Shown here: in pieces, positions 8,359 through 16,782 of the stretch
How the letters are laid out: each line of letters opens with the position of its first letter
Position numbering within the stretch: position 1 is the stretch's first letter
From: VRUE01 sp036524775
GTDB taxonomy: Bacteria; Actinomycetota; Thermoleophilia; Solirubrobacterales; 70-9
Length of the DNA stretch: 64,000 nucleotides
NCBI GenBank assembly: GCA_036524775.1
Contig: DATDBO010000045.1
Coordinates: forward strand, 8,344 to 72,343
Direction: 5' to 3'
The notes under the pieces: model-generated
What the model was told of the DNA's origin: nothing
What the model saw: only the letters and a program-made list of their open reading frames with translations
Database searches by the model: none
Position numbers and translations under genes: made by a program

Positions 8359-9174
8359 ATGGAGGAACACAAGAGAGGGGGCTGCGGACATCGCAAGCGG
8401 CTAGTCAACCGCCGGGCACAGGGGGACCTGGGCGAGTTCTCCGCGATGGAGTGGTTTGCCAGCCAGGGTGCACTTGTGTGGACGCCTCTCGGCCACAGCC
8501 GAGATGCAGACCTGATCGCCGAAATCAACGGACACATGCTTCGAGTGCAAGTGAAAACGTCGACCCAGAGTGCGATGACGCCGAAGGAACACCGTCGCTG
8601 GCGCGTGATGATTGCGACAAACGGCGGGAATCAGAGTTGGAGCGGGGCGACCAAGACGTTCGATCCCGCATGCGTCGATCTGCTCTTCGTGCTGGTAGGC
8701 GACGGACGTCGCTGGCTTATTCCGGCCAAGGTGATCGAGTCGCAGCGGCAGATCGCTCTAGGGGGTTCGAAGTACGCGGAGTTCGAGATCGACCGAGGTA
8801 CGGCGATCGAGCGGCTGATCTACCCTGAGGTTTCACCACCCTTAGAATCAGCCTCTCAAGCTGGGGGAGCGCCGGAGTCTGGAGAGCCGGGCCGGCCTGT
8901 AAAGTCGGTAGCACTGCTTGAGTGGGTTCGAGTCCCACCTCCCCCATTAGATCCTCCGCCGGTCCACGATTTCGGGCCAAGTGAACGGGTTGCTGCCGAA
9001 GCTGCGATCGACGCACCGCTTCGGTTTCAGCGGACACAGATTTCTTCCAAACATCAGATCACGATCCCGAGCATTCCCTTTCGCGGGGCCGGGTTTCAGC
9101 CAGGAGATCGACTGCATGGTCGTGCGGATGGCCCGGGACGAGTCATCCTCGAACTGGTCAAAACTCCAAGCTAG
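8359..9174 (+). CDS. PD-(D/E)XK nuclease ORF (group I intron endonuclease-like) running through tRNA-Tyr into an AbrB-like tail
   Basis: The frame is open for 271 codons. Residues about 20-155 match the PD-(D/E)XK fold of group I intron-associated endonucleases: Glu26 in GDLGEFSA, Asp51 in HSRDADLIAEI, and QVK at 64-66 in LRVQVKTST. Codons 169-196 are the tRNA-Tyr gene read in frame. About residues 219-268 look like an AbrB/SpoVT swapped hairpin (SSKHQITIP, then GFQPGDRL and GPGRVIL). No ATG, GTG or TTG lies in frame between the tRNA and the AbrB part, so the tail is either truly fused or a remnant. Base composition is lower in G+C than the neighbours, suggesting transfer. The nuclease half is the firm part of this call. 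Confidence 0.7.
   Translation: MEEHKRGGCGHRKRLVNRRAQGDLGEFSAMEWFASQGALVWTPLGHSRDADLIAEINGHMLRVQVKTSTQSAMTPKEHRRWRVMIATNGGNQSWSGATKTFDPACVDLLFVLVGDGRRWLIPAKVIESQRQIALGGSKYAEFEIDRGTAIERLIYPEVSPPLESASQAGGAPESGEPGRPVKSVALLEWVRVPPPPLDPPPVHDFGPSERVAAEAAIDAPLRFQRTQISSKHQITIPSIPFRGAGFQPGDRLHGRADGPGRVILELVKTPS
8863..8946 (+). tRNA. tRNA-Tyr(GTA)
   Basis: An 84-base class II tRNA. The acceptor GGGGGAG (8863-8869) pairs with CTCCCCC (8939-8945), with discriminator A. The D stem is CCGG/CCGG. The anticodon stem CCGGC/GTCGG encloses CTGTAAA, with anticodon GTA at 8899-8901. A 13-base variable arm and T arm GTGGG-TTCGAGT-CCCAC follow. CCA is not encoded. The gene lies entirely inside the nuclease ORF, on the same strand and in frame. 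Confidence 0.95.
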
Positions 9175-9551
9175 CCCGACTTGACGCCGAGCCGGGCGGC
9201 CATGCGCTCGTTGAAGGCGGTCAGCGCCGACATCGGGCGCATGAAGACGGTCAGCTCCTTGACCAGGCCCTCCTCGTCGAGCTCGAGGAAGTCGATGCCC
9301 TCCAGCTCGCGGTCGCCGACCCGCGCCTTGAAGCGGAGGACGACGGTGTCGCCCTCGGCCAGCTCGTCGGTGTAGCGAAAGTCTTCGAGCGTGGCGGATA
9401 CGTGGGTGAGGACGCCGGTCACCAGCTCGCGGCCCTCGAAGCCGCGGAAGAGGATCGGACTGTGCAGGACGACGTCCTCGCGCAGCGTCGCCGTCATCGC
9501 CTCCAGGTCTTTGGCCTCGGCGGCGAGGCGGAACGGGTGGGGCTCGGTCAT
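9171..9551 (-). CDS. NTF2-like/SnoaL-like protein
   Basis: A 126-residue protein with the cone-shaped NTF2-like pattern: N-terminal helices HPFRLAAEAKDLEAMTATL, then DVVLHSPILFRGFEGRELV and the strands DTVVLRFKARVGDRELEGID. Family members are small enzymes or ligand pockets, and the substrate cannot be predicted. Its ATG overlaps the stop of the upstream F420-type reductase gene (ATGA), so the two are co-translated. The end overlaps the convergent nuclease ORF by four bases. Confidence 0.8.
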   Translation of the reverse strand: MTEPHPFRLAAEAKDLEAMTATLREDVVLHSPILFRGFEGRELVTGVLTHVSATLEDFRYTDELAEGDTVVLRFKARVGDRELEGIDFLELDEEGLVKELTVFMRPMSALTAFNERMAARLGVKSG

Positions 9552-10009
9552 GCCGGCTCCAACACGAAGAGGGCGATGTCGCGGTCGGTCCGCGCCTCGT
9601 ATTCGTCGAAGCCCGAGTACTGCTCGTTGTGCTTGCGCCAGAGCTCCGTTCGCTCCCCGCCCTCGGCGACCCGCGCCCTCACTCTGCGGCGCTCGCGACC
9701 GATCTCGACCTCGGCCTCCGGGTTTGCCTTCAGGTTGAGCGACCAGGCGGGCGTGCGGTTGTGCCCGGCGTTGGAGCCGATCACGACCATGTCATCGCCG
9801 TCGGCCAGGTAGACGACCGGCGCGGTGCGCTGCTGACCGGACTTGCGCCCCGTCGTGGTGAGCAGCAAGACGGGCGCTTTGTTGATCCGCCCGCCGATCC
9901 GCCCCCCAGAAAGCCTATAAAGGGGGGTGTTGAGCCTGCCGATCCAACGCAGCCCAGTCGCCCCCATCGCCTGAGATGCACGTGAATAAAACTTATCCCC
10001 AGAAGGCAT
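9548..10009 (-). CDS. Deazaflavin (F420)-dependent nitroreductase-like protein (Ddn family)
   Basis: A 153-residue split-barrel protein with the Ddn/FGD-like features RINKAPVLLLTTTGRKSGQQRTAPVVYLADGD (read in parts), VIGSNAGHNRTPAWSLNLKANP and the C-terminal DRDIALFVLEP. In mycobacteria and other actinobacteria this family uses reduced F420 to reduce quinones or nitro compounds at the membrane. It is translationally coupled to the NTF2-like gene. The 117-base gap upstream holds the large dyad described separately. Confidence 0.85.
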   Translation of the reverse strand: MPSGDKFYSRASQAMGATGLRWIGRLNTPLYRLSGGRIGGRINKAPVLLLTTTGRKSGQQRTAPVVYLADGDDMVVIGSNAGHNRTPAWSLNLKANPEAEVEIGRERRRVRARVAEGGERTELWRKHNEQYSGFDEYEARTDRDIALFVLEPA

Positions 10010-10027
10010 CTCAGCAGTATTTCAGCC

Positions 10028-10126
10028 CCTGACGCGTCGGAGAGGTGGTCAGGCAAGGACGCAGGGAGCGTGGCGTGCTCTGCACGCGAGCGACCGAGGA
10101 CGCCGCATGACCGCCTCTCCGGCGCG

Positions 10127-10131
<5 letters not shown>
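10028..10131. other. Long imperfect dyad (24-bp arms) after the sigma factor gene
   Basis: Arms 10028-10051 and 10108-10131 are inverted copies with two differences (T10037 opposite G10122-side, and T10046 opposite G10113). Both are U-G pairs in plus-strand RNA and C-A mismatches in minus-strand RNA. The 56-base centre contains a second hairpin, GCGTGC-TCT-GCACGC. The right arm covers the sigma factor stop codon. No T-run follows on either strand, so a simple intrinsic terminator is not clear. It could be a structured RNA on the plus strand, a bidirectional terminator or a cruciform element. Confidence 0.5.
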
Positions 10132-11248
<1,117 letters not shown>

Positions 11249-11357
11249 CGGCTCGATCTCACTGCCTCCGCTGCAACCCTGTACCCCTCCCGGGGGCCGG
11301 CCCCAACGCTCCGGCTTGCCGAAGTATAGGGAGCCGATCGCCTACGCTTCATGCTCG

Positions 11358-12365
11358 ATGACCGGCGGCTCCCCCACTTCGCTCTCGACCGCGACGCCCG
11401 ACGTGCAGTCTGGGTTGCCCGCTACGAGTGTCAGCCTCTCGCGGGTCGGCGTGACCGGGGTCGAGAAGGTGATCCGGGTCACCGCGAACGGCGGCGAGGA
11501 CCTCTACCACGCCGATTTCGAGTGCTTCGTCGACCTCAACCCGCGCCAGGCCGGGGTCCACATGTCGCGTTTCGAGGAAATCGTCGGGGAGGCGATCGAC
11601 GAGGTCGTCCTCGGCGAGGCCTTCCGCGCCGAGATCCTCGCCGCCCACATCGCGCAGCGCGTGCGCGAGCGCCAGGGCGGCCTGCGGGCCGAGGTCTCGG
11701 TCAAGGCGCGCTACCCGGAGACGGTCACCACCCCCGCCAGCGGCCTCTCGACGCAGGAGATCTACGTCCTCTTCGGCACCGCGGTCGACTCGCTGCGGGG
11801 GACCCGCACGCTGACCGGCGTGCAGGCGCAGGGGATGACCGCTTGCCCCTGCGCGCAGGAGATGGTCGGCGGCCTCGCCCGCGAACGCCTCGCCGAGCGC
11901 GGCTTCGACGCGGAGCAGATCGAGGCCGCGATCGAGGCCGTGCCGGTCGCCACCCACAACCAGCGCGGCATCGGCACGCTGCACGTCGGCTGCCCCGAGG
12001 GCGGCCCGGCCTGGATCGACGCGCCGGAGCTGGTGCGCATCGTCGAGCAGTCGATGAGCTCTGAGATCTACGAGCTGATGAAGCGGCCCGACGAGCTCGC
12101 CGTCGTCGCCAAGGCGCACTCGCAGCCGCGCTTCGTCGAGGACTGCGTGCGCGAGATGGTGCGCCGCGTCGTCGTCGACTACCCCGACCTTCCCGGGGAC
12201 GCTTTCGTCATGGCGCGCCAGGAGAACCTGGAGACGATCCACCGCCACAACGTCGTCGCCGAGCGCTACGGCAAGCTCGACGACCTGCGGGTCGAGATCG
12301 AGAGCGGCGAGCACGAGCGCCGCCACACGACGATGCGCGAGTGGCTGGAGGCGCCGGCCAGCTAG
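11358..12365 (+). CDS. folE2: GTP cyclohydrolase FolE2 (type IB)
   Basis: A 335-residue protein from ATG 11358. It shows FolE2 signatures: SRVGVTGVEKVIRV near the N-terminus, DLNPRQAGVHMSRFEE, the catalytic/metal Cys in MTACPCAQEM and ATHNQRGIGTLHV. The enzyme converts GTP to dihydroneopterin triphosphate for folate-type cofactors and uses a variety of metals instead of strict zinc. A frame extension to 11316 is possible but the residues before MTGG look non-coding. No other folate gene is adjacent. It is divergent from the sigma factor gene. Confidence 0.93.
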   Translation: MTGGSPTSLSTATPDVQSGLPATSVSLSRVGVTGVEKVIRVTANGGEDLYHADFECFVDLNPRQAGVHMSRFEEIVGEAIDEVVLGEAFRAEILAAHIAQRVRERQGGLRAEVSVKARYPETVTTPASGLSTQEIYVLFGTAVDSLRGTRTLTGVQAQGMTACPCAQEMVGGLARERLAERGFDAEQIEAAIEAVPVATHNQRGIGTLHVGCPEGGPAWIDAPELVRIVEQSMSSEIYELMKRPDELAVVAKAHSQPRFVEDCVREMVRRVVVDYPDLPGDAFVMARQENLETIHRHNVVAERYGKLDDLRVEIESGEHERRHTTMREWLEAPAS

Positions 12366-12928
12366 GCCCGGCTTGCGGCGCGGCCGCGCGCCTGCCGCTC
12401 CTGCTCGAGCCGGCGGCGCAGGCCAAAGAAGTAGTCGGCGCCGCTGACGACGGTCGCGACGACCGCCAGGTAGACCAGCGCGTCGACCCAGGCCGGTGAG
12501 GGAACGACGGCGATCAGCGCGATCACGGCGGCGATCTGCAGCACGGTCTTCAGCTTGCCCAACCGGCTGGCGGCGATCACGACGCCGCGCTCGGCGGCGA
12601 TAGCGCGCAGGCCGGTGACGGCGATCTCACGGGCGATGATCACCATCGCCACCCAGGCCTGCAGGCGGTCGAGCGAGACGAGCGAGATCAGCGCGGCGAC
12701 GATCAGCAGCTTGTCGGCGAGCGGGTCCATCAGCTTGCCGAACGTGGTGACGGCGTCGCGCGAGCGGGCGAAGTAGCCGTCGAGCCCGTCGGTGAGCGCG
12801 GCGAGGGCGAAGACCGCGGCGGCGAGCTCGTCGCCGTTCGGGGTCTCGCCGAGCAGGGCGACGACCACGACCGGCACGGCGAGGATGCGAAGCATCGTCA
12901 GCGTGTTGGCGAGGTTGAGCGGGAACAA
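12362..12928 (-). CDS. pgsA: CDP-diacylglycerol-glycerol-3-phosphate 3-phosphatidyltransferase
   Basis: A 188-residue membrane enzyme. The CDP-alcohol phosphotransferase motif is complete in DGLDGYFARS...GKLMDPLADK (D-G-x2-A-R-x8-G-x3-D-x3-D). Several hydrophobic helices follow. It makes phosphatidylglycerol phosphate, the precursor of phosphatidylglycerol and cardiolipin. The start is TTG, three bases after the MMPL gene stop, giving MFPLNLANTLTMLRIL, which matches the normal PgsA N-terminus. It is the last gene of the ferritin-like/MMPL/pgsA unit and ends against folE2 with a four-base overlap. Confidence 0.9.
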   Translation of the reverse strand: MFPLNLANTLTMLRILAVPVVVVALLGETPNGDELAAAVFALAALTDGLDGYFARSRDAVTTFGKLMDPLADKLLIVAALISLVSLDRLQAWVAMVIIAREIAVTGLRAIAAERGVVIAASRLGKLKTVLQIAAVIALIAVVPSPAWVDALVYLAVVATVVSGADYFFGLRRRLEQERQARGRAASRA

Positions 12929-12931
12929 GGC

Positions 12932-15133
12932 TCAATCGCTTCCGGCGGAGGCCTTCGCGGCTGCGGCATCGCGCTTGGCGAAGTAGTCCTCGCCCTCGAT
13001 GCTGATCCGCGGCACGAAGCGGTCGAGCCAAGCGGGCATCCACCACATCCGCTTGCCGAGCAGGACCATCACGGCGGGCACCAGCAGGCAGCGGACCAGG
13101 GTCGCGTCGATCGCGATCGCCACCGCCAGGCCGACGCCGAACTCCTTCACGATCGGGTTGCCGTTGAGGACGAAGCTGGTGAACACGCAGACCATGATCG
13201 CCGCTGCCGAGGTGATCACCCGGCCGGTGTTGGCGAGGCCTTCGATCACCGCCCGCCGGGCGTCGCCATGGGCGCGGTAGTGCTCGCGCATCTGCGTCAG
13301 CAGGAAGACCTCGTAGTCCATCGAGAGGCCGAAGAGGATCGCGAACATCAAGAGCGGCACGAAGCTGACGATCGGGATCGAGTGGTCCAGCCCGATCAAC
13401 GAGGCGCCCCAGCCCCACTGGAAGACCGCCGTGACGACACCGTAGGAGGCGGCGACGGAGAGCAGGTTCATCGCCGCCGCCTTGACCGGGATCAAGAGGG
13501 AGCGGAAGGCGAGCAGGAGGACGACGAAGCTGAGCGCGACGACGATCGCGATCATCAGCGGCAGCTTGTCGCCGATCTGAGTGGCGAGGTCGATGTAGCC
13601 GGCGGTCTGGCCGCCGACGTAGGCGGCCGCTTCGCTCCCTTTCAGGGCCGCCGGGACCGTCGTCTCGCGCAGGCGTTCGACCAGTTCGACCGTTTCGGTG
13701 TCCCAGGGGGCCGATTCGGAGATCACCGAGAAGAAGCCGACGGTGCCCTGCGGGTCGAAGGTCGGCGGGCTGACCGCGGCGATGTTGCCGGCCGCCCCGA
13801 TCTGCTTCTGCAGCTTCGGGGTCAGCTGCTTCGCTTCCCCGGCCGAGGCGAATTCGGAGACGACCACGAGCGGCCCGATCGAGCCCTGGCCGAAGCCTTC
13901 GCGCAGGCCTTCGGCCGACTGGCGGACGGTCGTCGACTTGGGGAAGGCGCTGATGTCGTTCTGGCCCAGTTCGAGGTCGAGCAGCGGGATCGCGAGGACG
14001 AGCAGGACTACCAGCGAGGCCACGGTCGAGCGCCACGGCCGCTTGGCGACCCCGTCGGCCCAGCGCAGCCAGCCGTGCGGCTTGCGGTCGTCGGGGTGCG
14101 TCTTGCCGAGCGTGACCCGCAGCGAGTCGATTCGCGGACCGAGCAGGCCGAGCAGCGCCGGCAGCAGCGTCGCCGCGGCGACCAAGGCGGTCAGCACGGC
14201 GATCGCGGCGGTGAAGCCGAGGGTGGTGACGAGCGGGATCCCGGCGAAGCCGAGCGAGCAGAGCGCGATCACGACGGTGAAGCCGGCGAAGACGACGGCG
14301 CCGCCCGCGGTCGCGGTCGCGCGCGCGATCGACTCGTGTATCTCCATCCCGTCGCGCAGCTGCAGTTTGTGGCGGGTGACGATGAAGAGCGCGTAGTCGA
14401 TGCCGACGCCGAGCCCGATCATCGTCGCCAGGGTGGTGGCGACGCTCGGCACCTGGACGACCCCCTCGAGCAGGCGGATGATCGAGAGCGCGCAGGCGAG
14501 GCCGATCACGGCCGAGACGATCGGCAGCATCATCGCGGTCGCCGTGCCGAAGGCGAAGAGGAGGATGATCACCGCCGCCGCCAGGCCGATCGCGTCGCTG
14601 ATCTCGGTCGAGGGTTTGGAGAGCTGCTGACCGACGTAGCCGCCGATCGAGGGTTCGAGGCCCGCTGCTTCGGCCGGAGCGGCGGCGTCGAGCACTCCCT
14701 GCGCCTCGGCTTCGGTCAGTTCGCCCGGGCCGATGGCGAGGTAGACGGGGATGTAGGCGATGCGCTTGTCGGGGCTGAGGAACGCGGCGCCCTGGGGGCT
14801 GAGCGGGTCGACCGCGGAGTTGACGTCGGCCTTCGCGTTCAACCGCTTGACCGTCTCGGCGATCGCTTCGCTGTAGCGCGGCGAGGTCAGCCGTTCGTCG
14901 GTCGAGACGAAGACCAACGGGTTGGTGCCGTAGGCCTGTTCGGGCAGGTGCGCTTCGAGCAGCTCGGTCGCTTCGGTCGAGTCGGTGCCGGGCAGGGTGA
15001 GGTTGTCGTTGGTCTTGCCCTCGGCGGCCTGTCCGGCGGCGACGAGGGCTATGGCGAGGACCACCCAGACGGCGATCGTCGGGTAGTGCCGGCGCGAGCA
15101 GAAGCGCCCGATCGCGTAGAGGGGGCCGGTCAC
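12932..15133 (-). CDS. MMPL-family RND-type membrane transporter
   Basis: A 733-residue polytopic protein. One N-terminal transmembrane helix (YPTIAVWVVLAIALVAAGQ) is followed by an extracytoplasmic domain and helix clusters with GLGVGIDYALFIVTRH and GLSMDYEVFLLTQMREHY. These duplicated Asp-Tyr motifs are typical of MMPL proton-relay helices. In actinobacteria MMPL proteins export lipids or other hydrophobic molecules, and the cargo here is unknown. GTG 15133 is chosen because it begins seven bases after the upstream stop, close to the first helix. The longer frame is antisense-like filler. It is probably co-transcribed with pgsA. Confidence 0.88.
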   Translation of the reverse strand: MTGPLYAIGRFCSRRHYPTIAVWVVLAIALVAAGQAAEGKTNDNLTLPGTDSTEATELLEAHLPEQAYGTNPLVFVSTDERLTSPRYSEAIAETVKRLNAKADVNSAVDPLSPQGAAFLSPDKRIAYIPVYLAIGPGELTEAEAQGVLDAAAPAEAAGLEPSIGGYVGQQLSKPSTEISDAIGLAAAVIILLFAFGTATAMMLPIVSAVIGLACALSIIRLLEGVVQVPSVATTLATMIGLGVGIDYALFIVTRHKLQLRDGMEIHESIARATATAGGAVVFAGFTVVIALCSLGFAGIPLVTTLGFTAAIAVLTALVAAATLLPALLGLLGPRIDSLRVTLGKTHPDDRKPHGWLRWADGVAKRPWRSTVASLVVLLVLAIPLLDLELGQNDISAFPKSTTVRQSAEGLREGFGQGSIGPLVVVSEFASAGEAKQLTPKLQKQIGAAGNIAAVSPPTFDPQGTVGFFSVISESAPWDTETVELVERLRETTVPAALKGSEAAAYVGGQTAGYIDLATQIGDKLPLMIAIVVALSFVVLLLAFRSLLIPVKAAAMNLLSVAASYGVVTAVFQWGWGASLIGLDHSIPIVSFVPLLMFAILFGLSMDYEVFLLTQMREHYRAHGDARRAVIEGLANTGRVITSAAAIMVCVFTSFVLNGNPIVKEFGVGLAVAIAIDATLVRCLLVPAVMVLLGKRMWWMPAWLDRFVPRISIEGEDYFAKRDAAAAKASAGSD

Positions 15134-15140
15134 AGACGGA

Positions 15141-15671
15141 TCATCCCCCACCGCCCGGCAGCTTGCCCAGATGTTCGCCGTGGCCTGCGGCAAGCCAGGC
15201 GACGAGCGTGCGTGGGGCCGGCGTGTACAGGTGCGCGGCTTCGTCGACGTAGAACTCGACCGCGGCAATCTCCAGCTCGTAGGCGAGGCCGAGGGCTTCG
15301 ATCGCCCCCTCGGTCCTGGCGGGGTCGAGCTCTTCCGCCTCGGCTTCGGTGTCGCCGCCGAGGCCCCGGATCGCCTTGGTCAGGGCGTTGACGTACTCCA
15401 GCTGCTGGGCGCGCAACCGCCGCCAGACGGCGCTCCGCGAGCCGCGCATGGCGGGGCGGCTCCGTGTGTATGCCTCGGCCAGGGTCAGCTCGCGCGCCAG
15501 GGCTTCGTTGAGGATCGCCGCGTCGGACCCCTTTTCGGGGTCGGTCTCGGCGCCCCGGCCGCTGCCACCGCAGCCGCCGGTGACGACGAGCATCAAAGAC
15601 GCCAACAAGGCGGCGGCGCGGCCGACGCCGCGCCGCCTCCCATAGCCACCTGCTGACGAATCGGCGCCCAC
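15141..15671 (-). CDS. Ferritin-like domain lipoprotein
   Basis: A 176-residue protein from GTG 15671. The N-terminus is basic with a hydrophobic stretch and the lipobox LMLVVTGGC, so it should be anchored outside the membrane. The mature part is four-helix-like (AILNEALARELTLAEAY, AQQLEYVNALTKAI, ALGLAYELEIAAVEFYVDEA), with Glu-rich helices as in ferritin-like domains. A full di-iron ExxH set is not obvious. The longer upstream frame overlaps the Lys-rich end of the ArsR gene and is not needed. It is the first gene of the MMPL-pgsA unit. Confidence 0.68.
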   Translation of the reverse strand: MGADSSAGGYGRRRGVGRAAALLASLMLVVTGGCGGSGRGAETDPEKGSDAAILNEALARELTLAEAYTRSRPAMRGSRSAVWRRLRAQQLEYVNALTKAIRGLGGDTEAEAEELDPARTEGAIEALGLAYELEIAAVEFYVDEAAHLYTPAPRTLVAWLAAGHGEHLGKLPGGGG

Positions 15672-15723
15672 GGGCCGAAGCCTATGGGCTGTGGATCGCT
15701 GGATGCCCCAGCGTCGCCGTGGG

Positions 15724-16443
15724 TTACTTCCTCTTGGCCTTCGCTTTCGCCTTGCCTTTGGCTTTTTTGCCTTTGGCTTTTTTGGCAGCCGCTTTCGATT
15801 TGCGCTTCGGCGCTTTCTGGGCGGCGGAATCCGGAACTTCATAGCCGAGCATCGAGAGCGATGCCGAGATCGGCGTCTCTTTCGATTTGGCGAGACGCTT
15901 GCCAGCTTCGGTGTTGAGCTTCAGCACCTGCTTGAGGGTTTCGTCGAGCAGCTTTTGCATGGACAGCCATGCCTGCTCGTCGAGCATCAGGGGCGTCCAG
16001 CTCAGATGGCGATCCTCGCGATCGTCGAAGGTCTCGCCCTCCATCGCGGCGACGGCGTCGTCGACGATCGCTTGAAGCAGATCGGCGCTCATCCCTACTC
16101 GAACGGACGCTGGCAGCTCATGCCAATCCCGATCGCTCAGATAGGCACGCGAGGTCGCACGGTAGTAGTGCTCGACCGCACCGCGGCGCGGCTCGGTTTT
16201 GACCAGCCTGATCACGCCGTAGTCCTTGAGCACTTTGACGTGGTAGCTGACCTGGCTGAGCCCTTCGTCGAGCTCTTTGGACAGTTCGTTCGGGCTCGCC
16301 ATCCGTTCGTTGAGGATGGCCAGGATCTCGGCGCGCAATTCGTGCGCCAGCGATTTGATCAGGTCCTGGTTGATGCCTCGTCTGTTCTTCGTCTTTCCTT
16401 TTCCTCTTTTACGGCCTTTGGCGGTCTTGCTCTTTGCGGGCAA
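15724..16443 (-). CDS. ArsR-type winged-helix regulator 1 with Lys-rich tail
   Basis: About 239 residues from TTG 16443, chosen because GGAGGAG stands five bases before it. An upstream ATG (16512) is possible but lacks a ribosome site. The ArsR-like domain is DLIKSLAHELRAEILAILNE plus LSQVSYHVKVLKDYGVIRLV. A 130-residue helical domain follows (HLSWTPLMLDEQAWLSM), then a tail of Lys/Ala repeats (AAKKAKGKKAKGKAKAKAKR) resembling histone H1 or HupB tails. The basic N-terminus (KGRKRGKGKTKNRR) adds DNA affinity. It is clearly paralogous to the regulator at 17502-18137 and divergent from a small ORF. Confidence 0.82.
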   Translation of the reverse strand: MPAKSKTAKGRKRGKGKTKNRRGINQDLIKSLAHELRAEILAILNERMASPNELSKELDEGLSQVSYHVKVLKDYGVIRLVKTEPRRGAVEHYYRATSRAYLSDRDWHELPASVRVGMSADLLQAIVDDAVAAMEGETFDDREDRHLSWTPLMLDEQAWLSMQKLLDETLKQVLKLNTEAGKRLAKSKETPISASLSMLGYEVPDSAAQKAPKRKSKAAAKKAKGKKAKGKAKAKAKRK

Positions 16444-16547
16444 AGGGACTCCTCCGATCGTTGCTGATGGCTTAACCACTCCATCGTATTGATCACAAAG
16501 GCGGTTTTCCATCCCAAATGCAGACTTTTGGCTACTGCTCTATCAAC

Positions 16548-16567
16548 TAGTGGAACTTTCTCCACTA
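16548..16567. promoter_or_regulatory. Inverted repeat upstream of ArsR regulator 1
   Basis: TAGTGGA (16548-16554) and TCCACTA (16561-16567) form a perfect seven-base inverted repeat with a six-base centre, between arsR-1 and the divergent small ORF. It overlaps a plausible -10 (TAATAG, 16566-16571) for the plus-strand unit, so it is a good operator candidate for the adjacent regulator. Confidence 0.45.
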
Positions 16568-16613
16568 ATAGCTCGGTCGGGCTAACCGCGCTCTAAGCGC
16601 AGGGAGAAGTCCA

Positions 16614-16706
16614 GTGGAAGAAGGGTCTGTGGAGGGGGTGAAGCAGATGAAGATCACCGCGTCAGACGCAGTCGTGCCGATGCTCTCGGTCCACAAGTTC
16701 GGCTAA
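16614..16706 (+). CDS. Candidate 30-residue peptide ORF
   Basis: A GTG-started frame preceded by AGGGAGAAG. Alternative in-frame starts are GTG 16629, GTG 16638 and ATG 16647 (MKITASDAV). The C-terminal part is SDAVVPMLSVHKFG, then TAA. The first part is acidic (EEGSVEG). Support for a real unit: a ribosome site, an operator-like repeat upstream, and a perfect 14-bp hairpin 27 bases after the stop. It is divergent from one of two paralogous ArsR regulators. The other paralogue is divergent from a ThiF/RRE-like protein. The peptide could be a modified-peptide precursor, a leader peptide or a chance frame. Family unknown. Confidence 0.4.
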   Translation: MEEGSVEGVKQMKITASDAVVPMLSVHKFG

Positions 16707-16732
16707 GCGCTCAGGCAGAGCACCCTGGCTTT

Positions 16733-16764
16733 CGGACCCGCCCGCGCACTCGCGGGCGGGTCCG
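16733..16764 (+). terminator. Strong hairpin after the small ORF
   Basis: Perfect 14-base arms CGGACCCGCCCGCG (16733-16746) and CGCGGGCGGGTCCG (16751-16764) with a four-base loop. No T-run follows, as is common for terminators in GC-rich actinobacteria. It separates the small-ORF unit from the glycosylase gene 18 bases downstream. Confidence 0.6.
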
Positions 16765-16782
16765 CATGATTCAGTTCCACCG

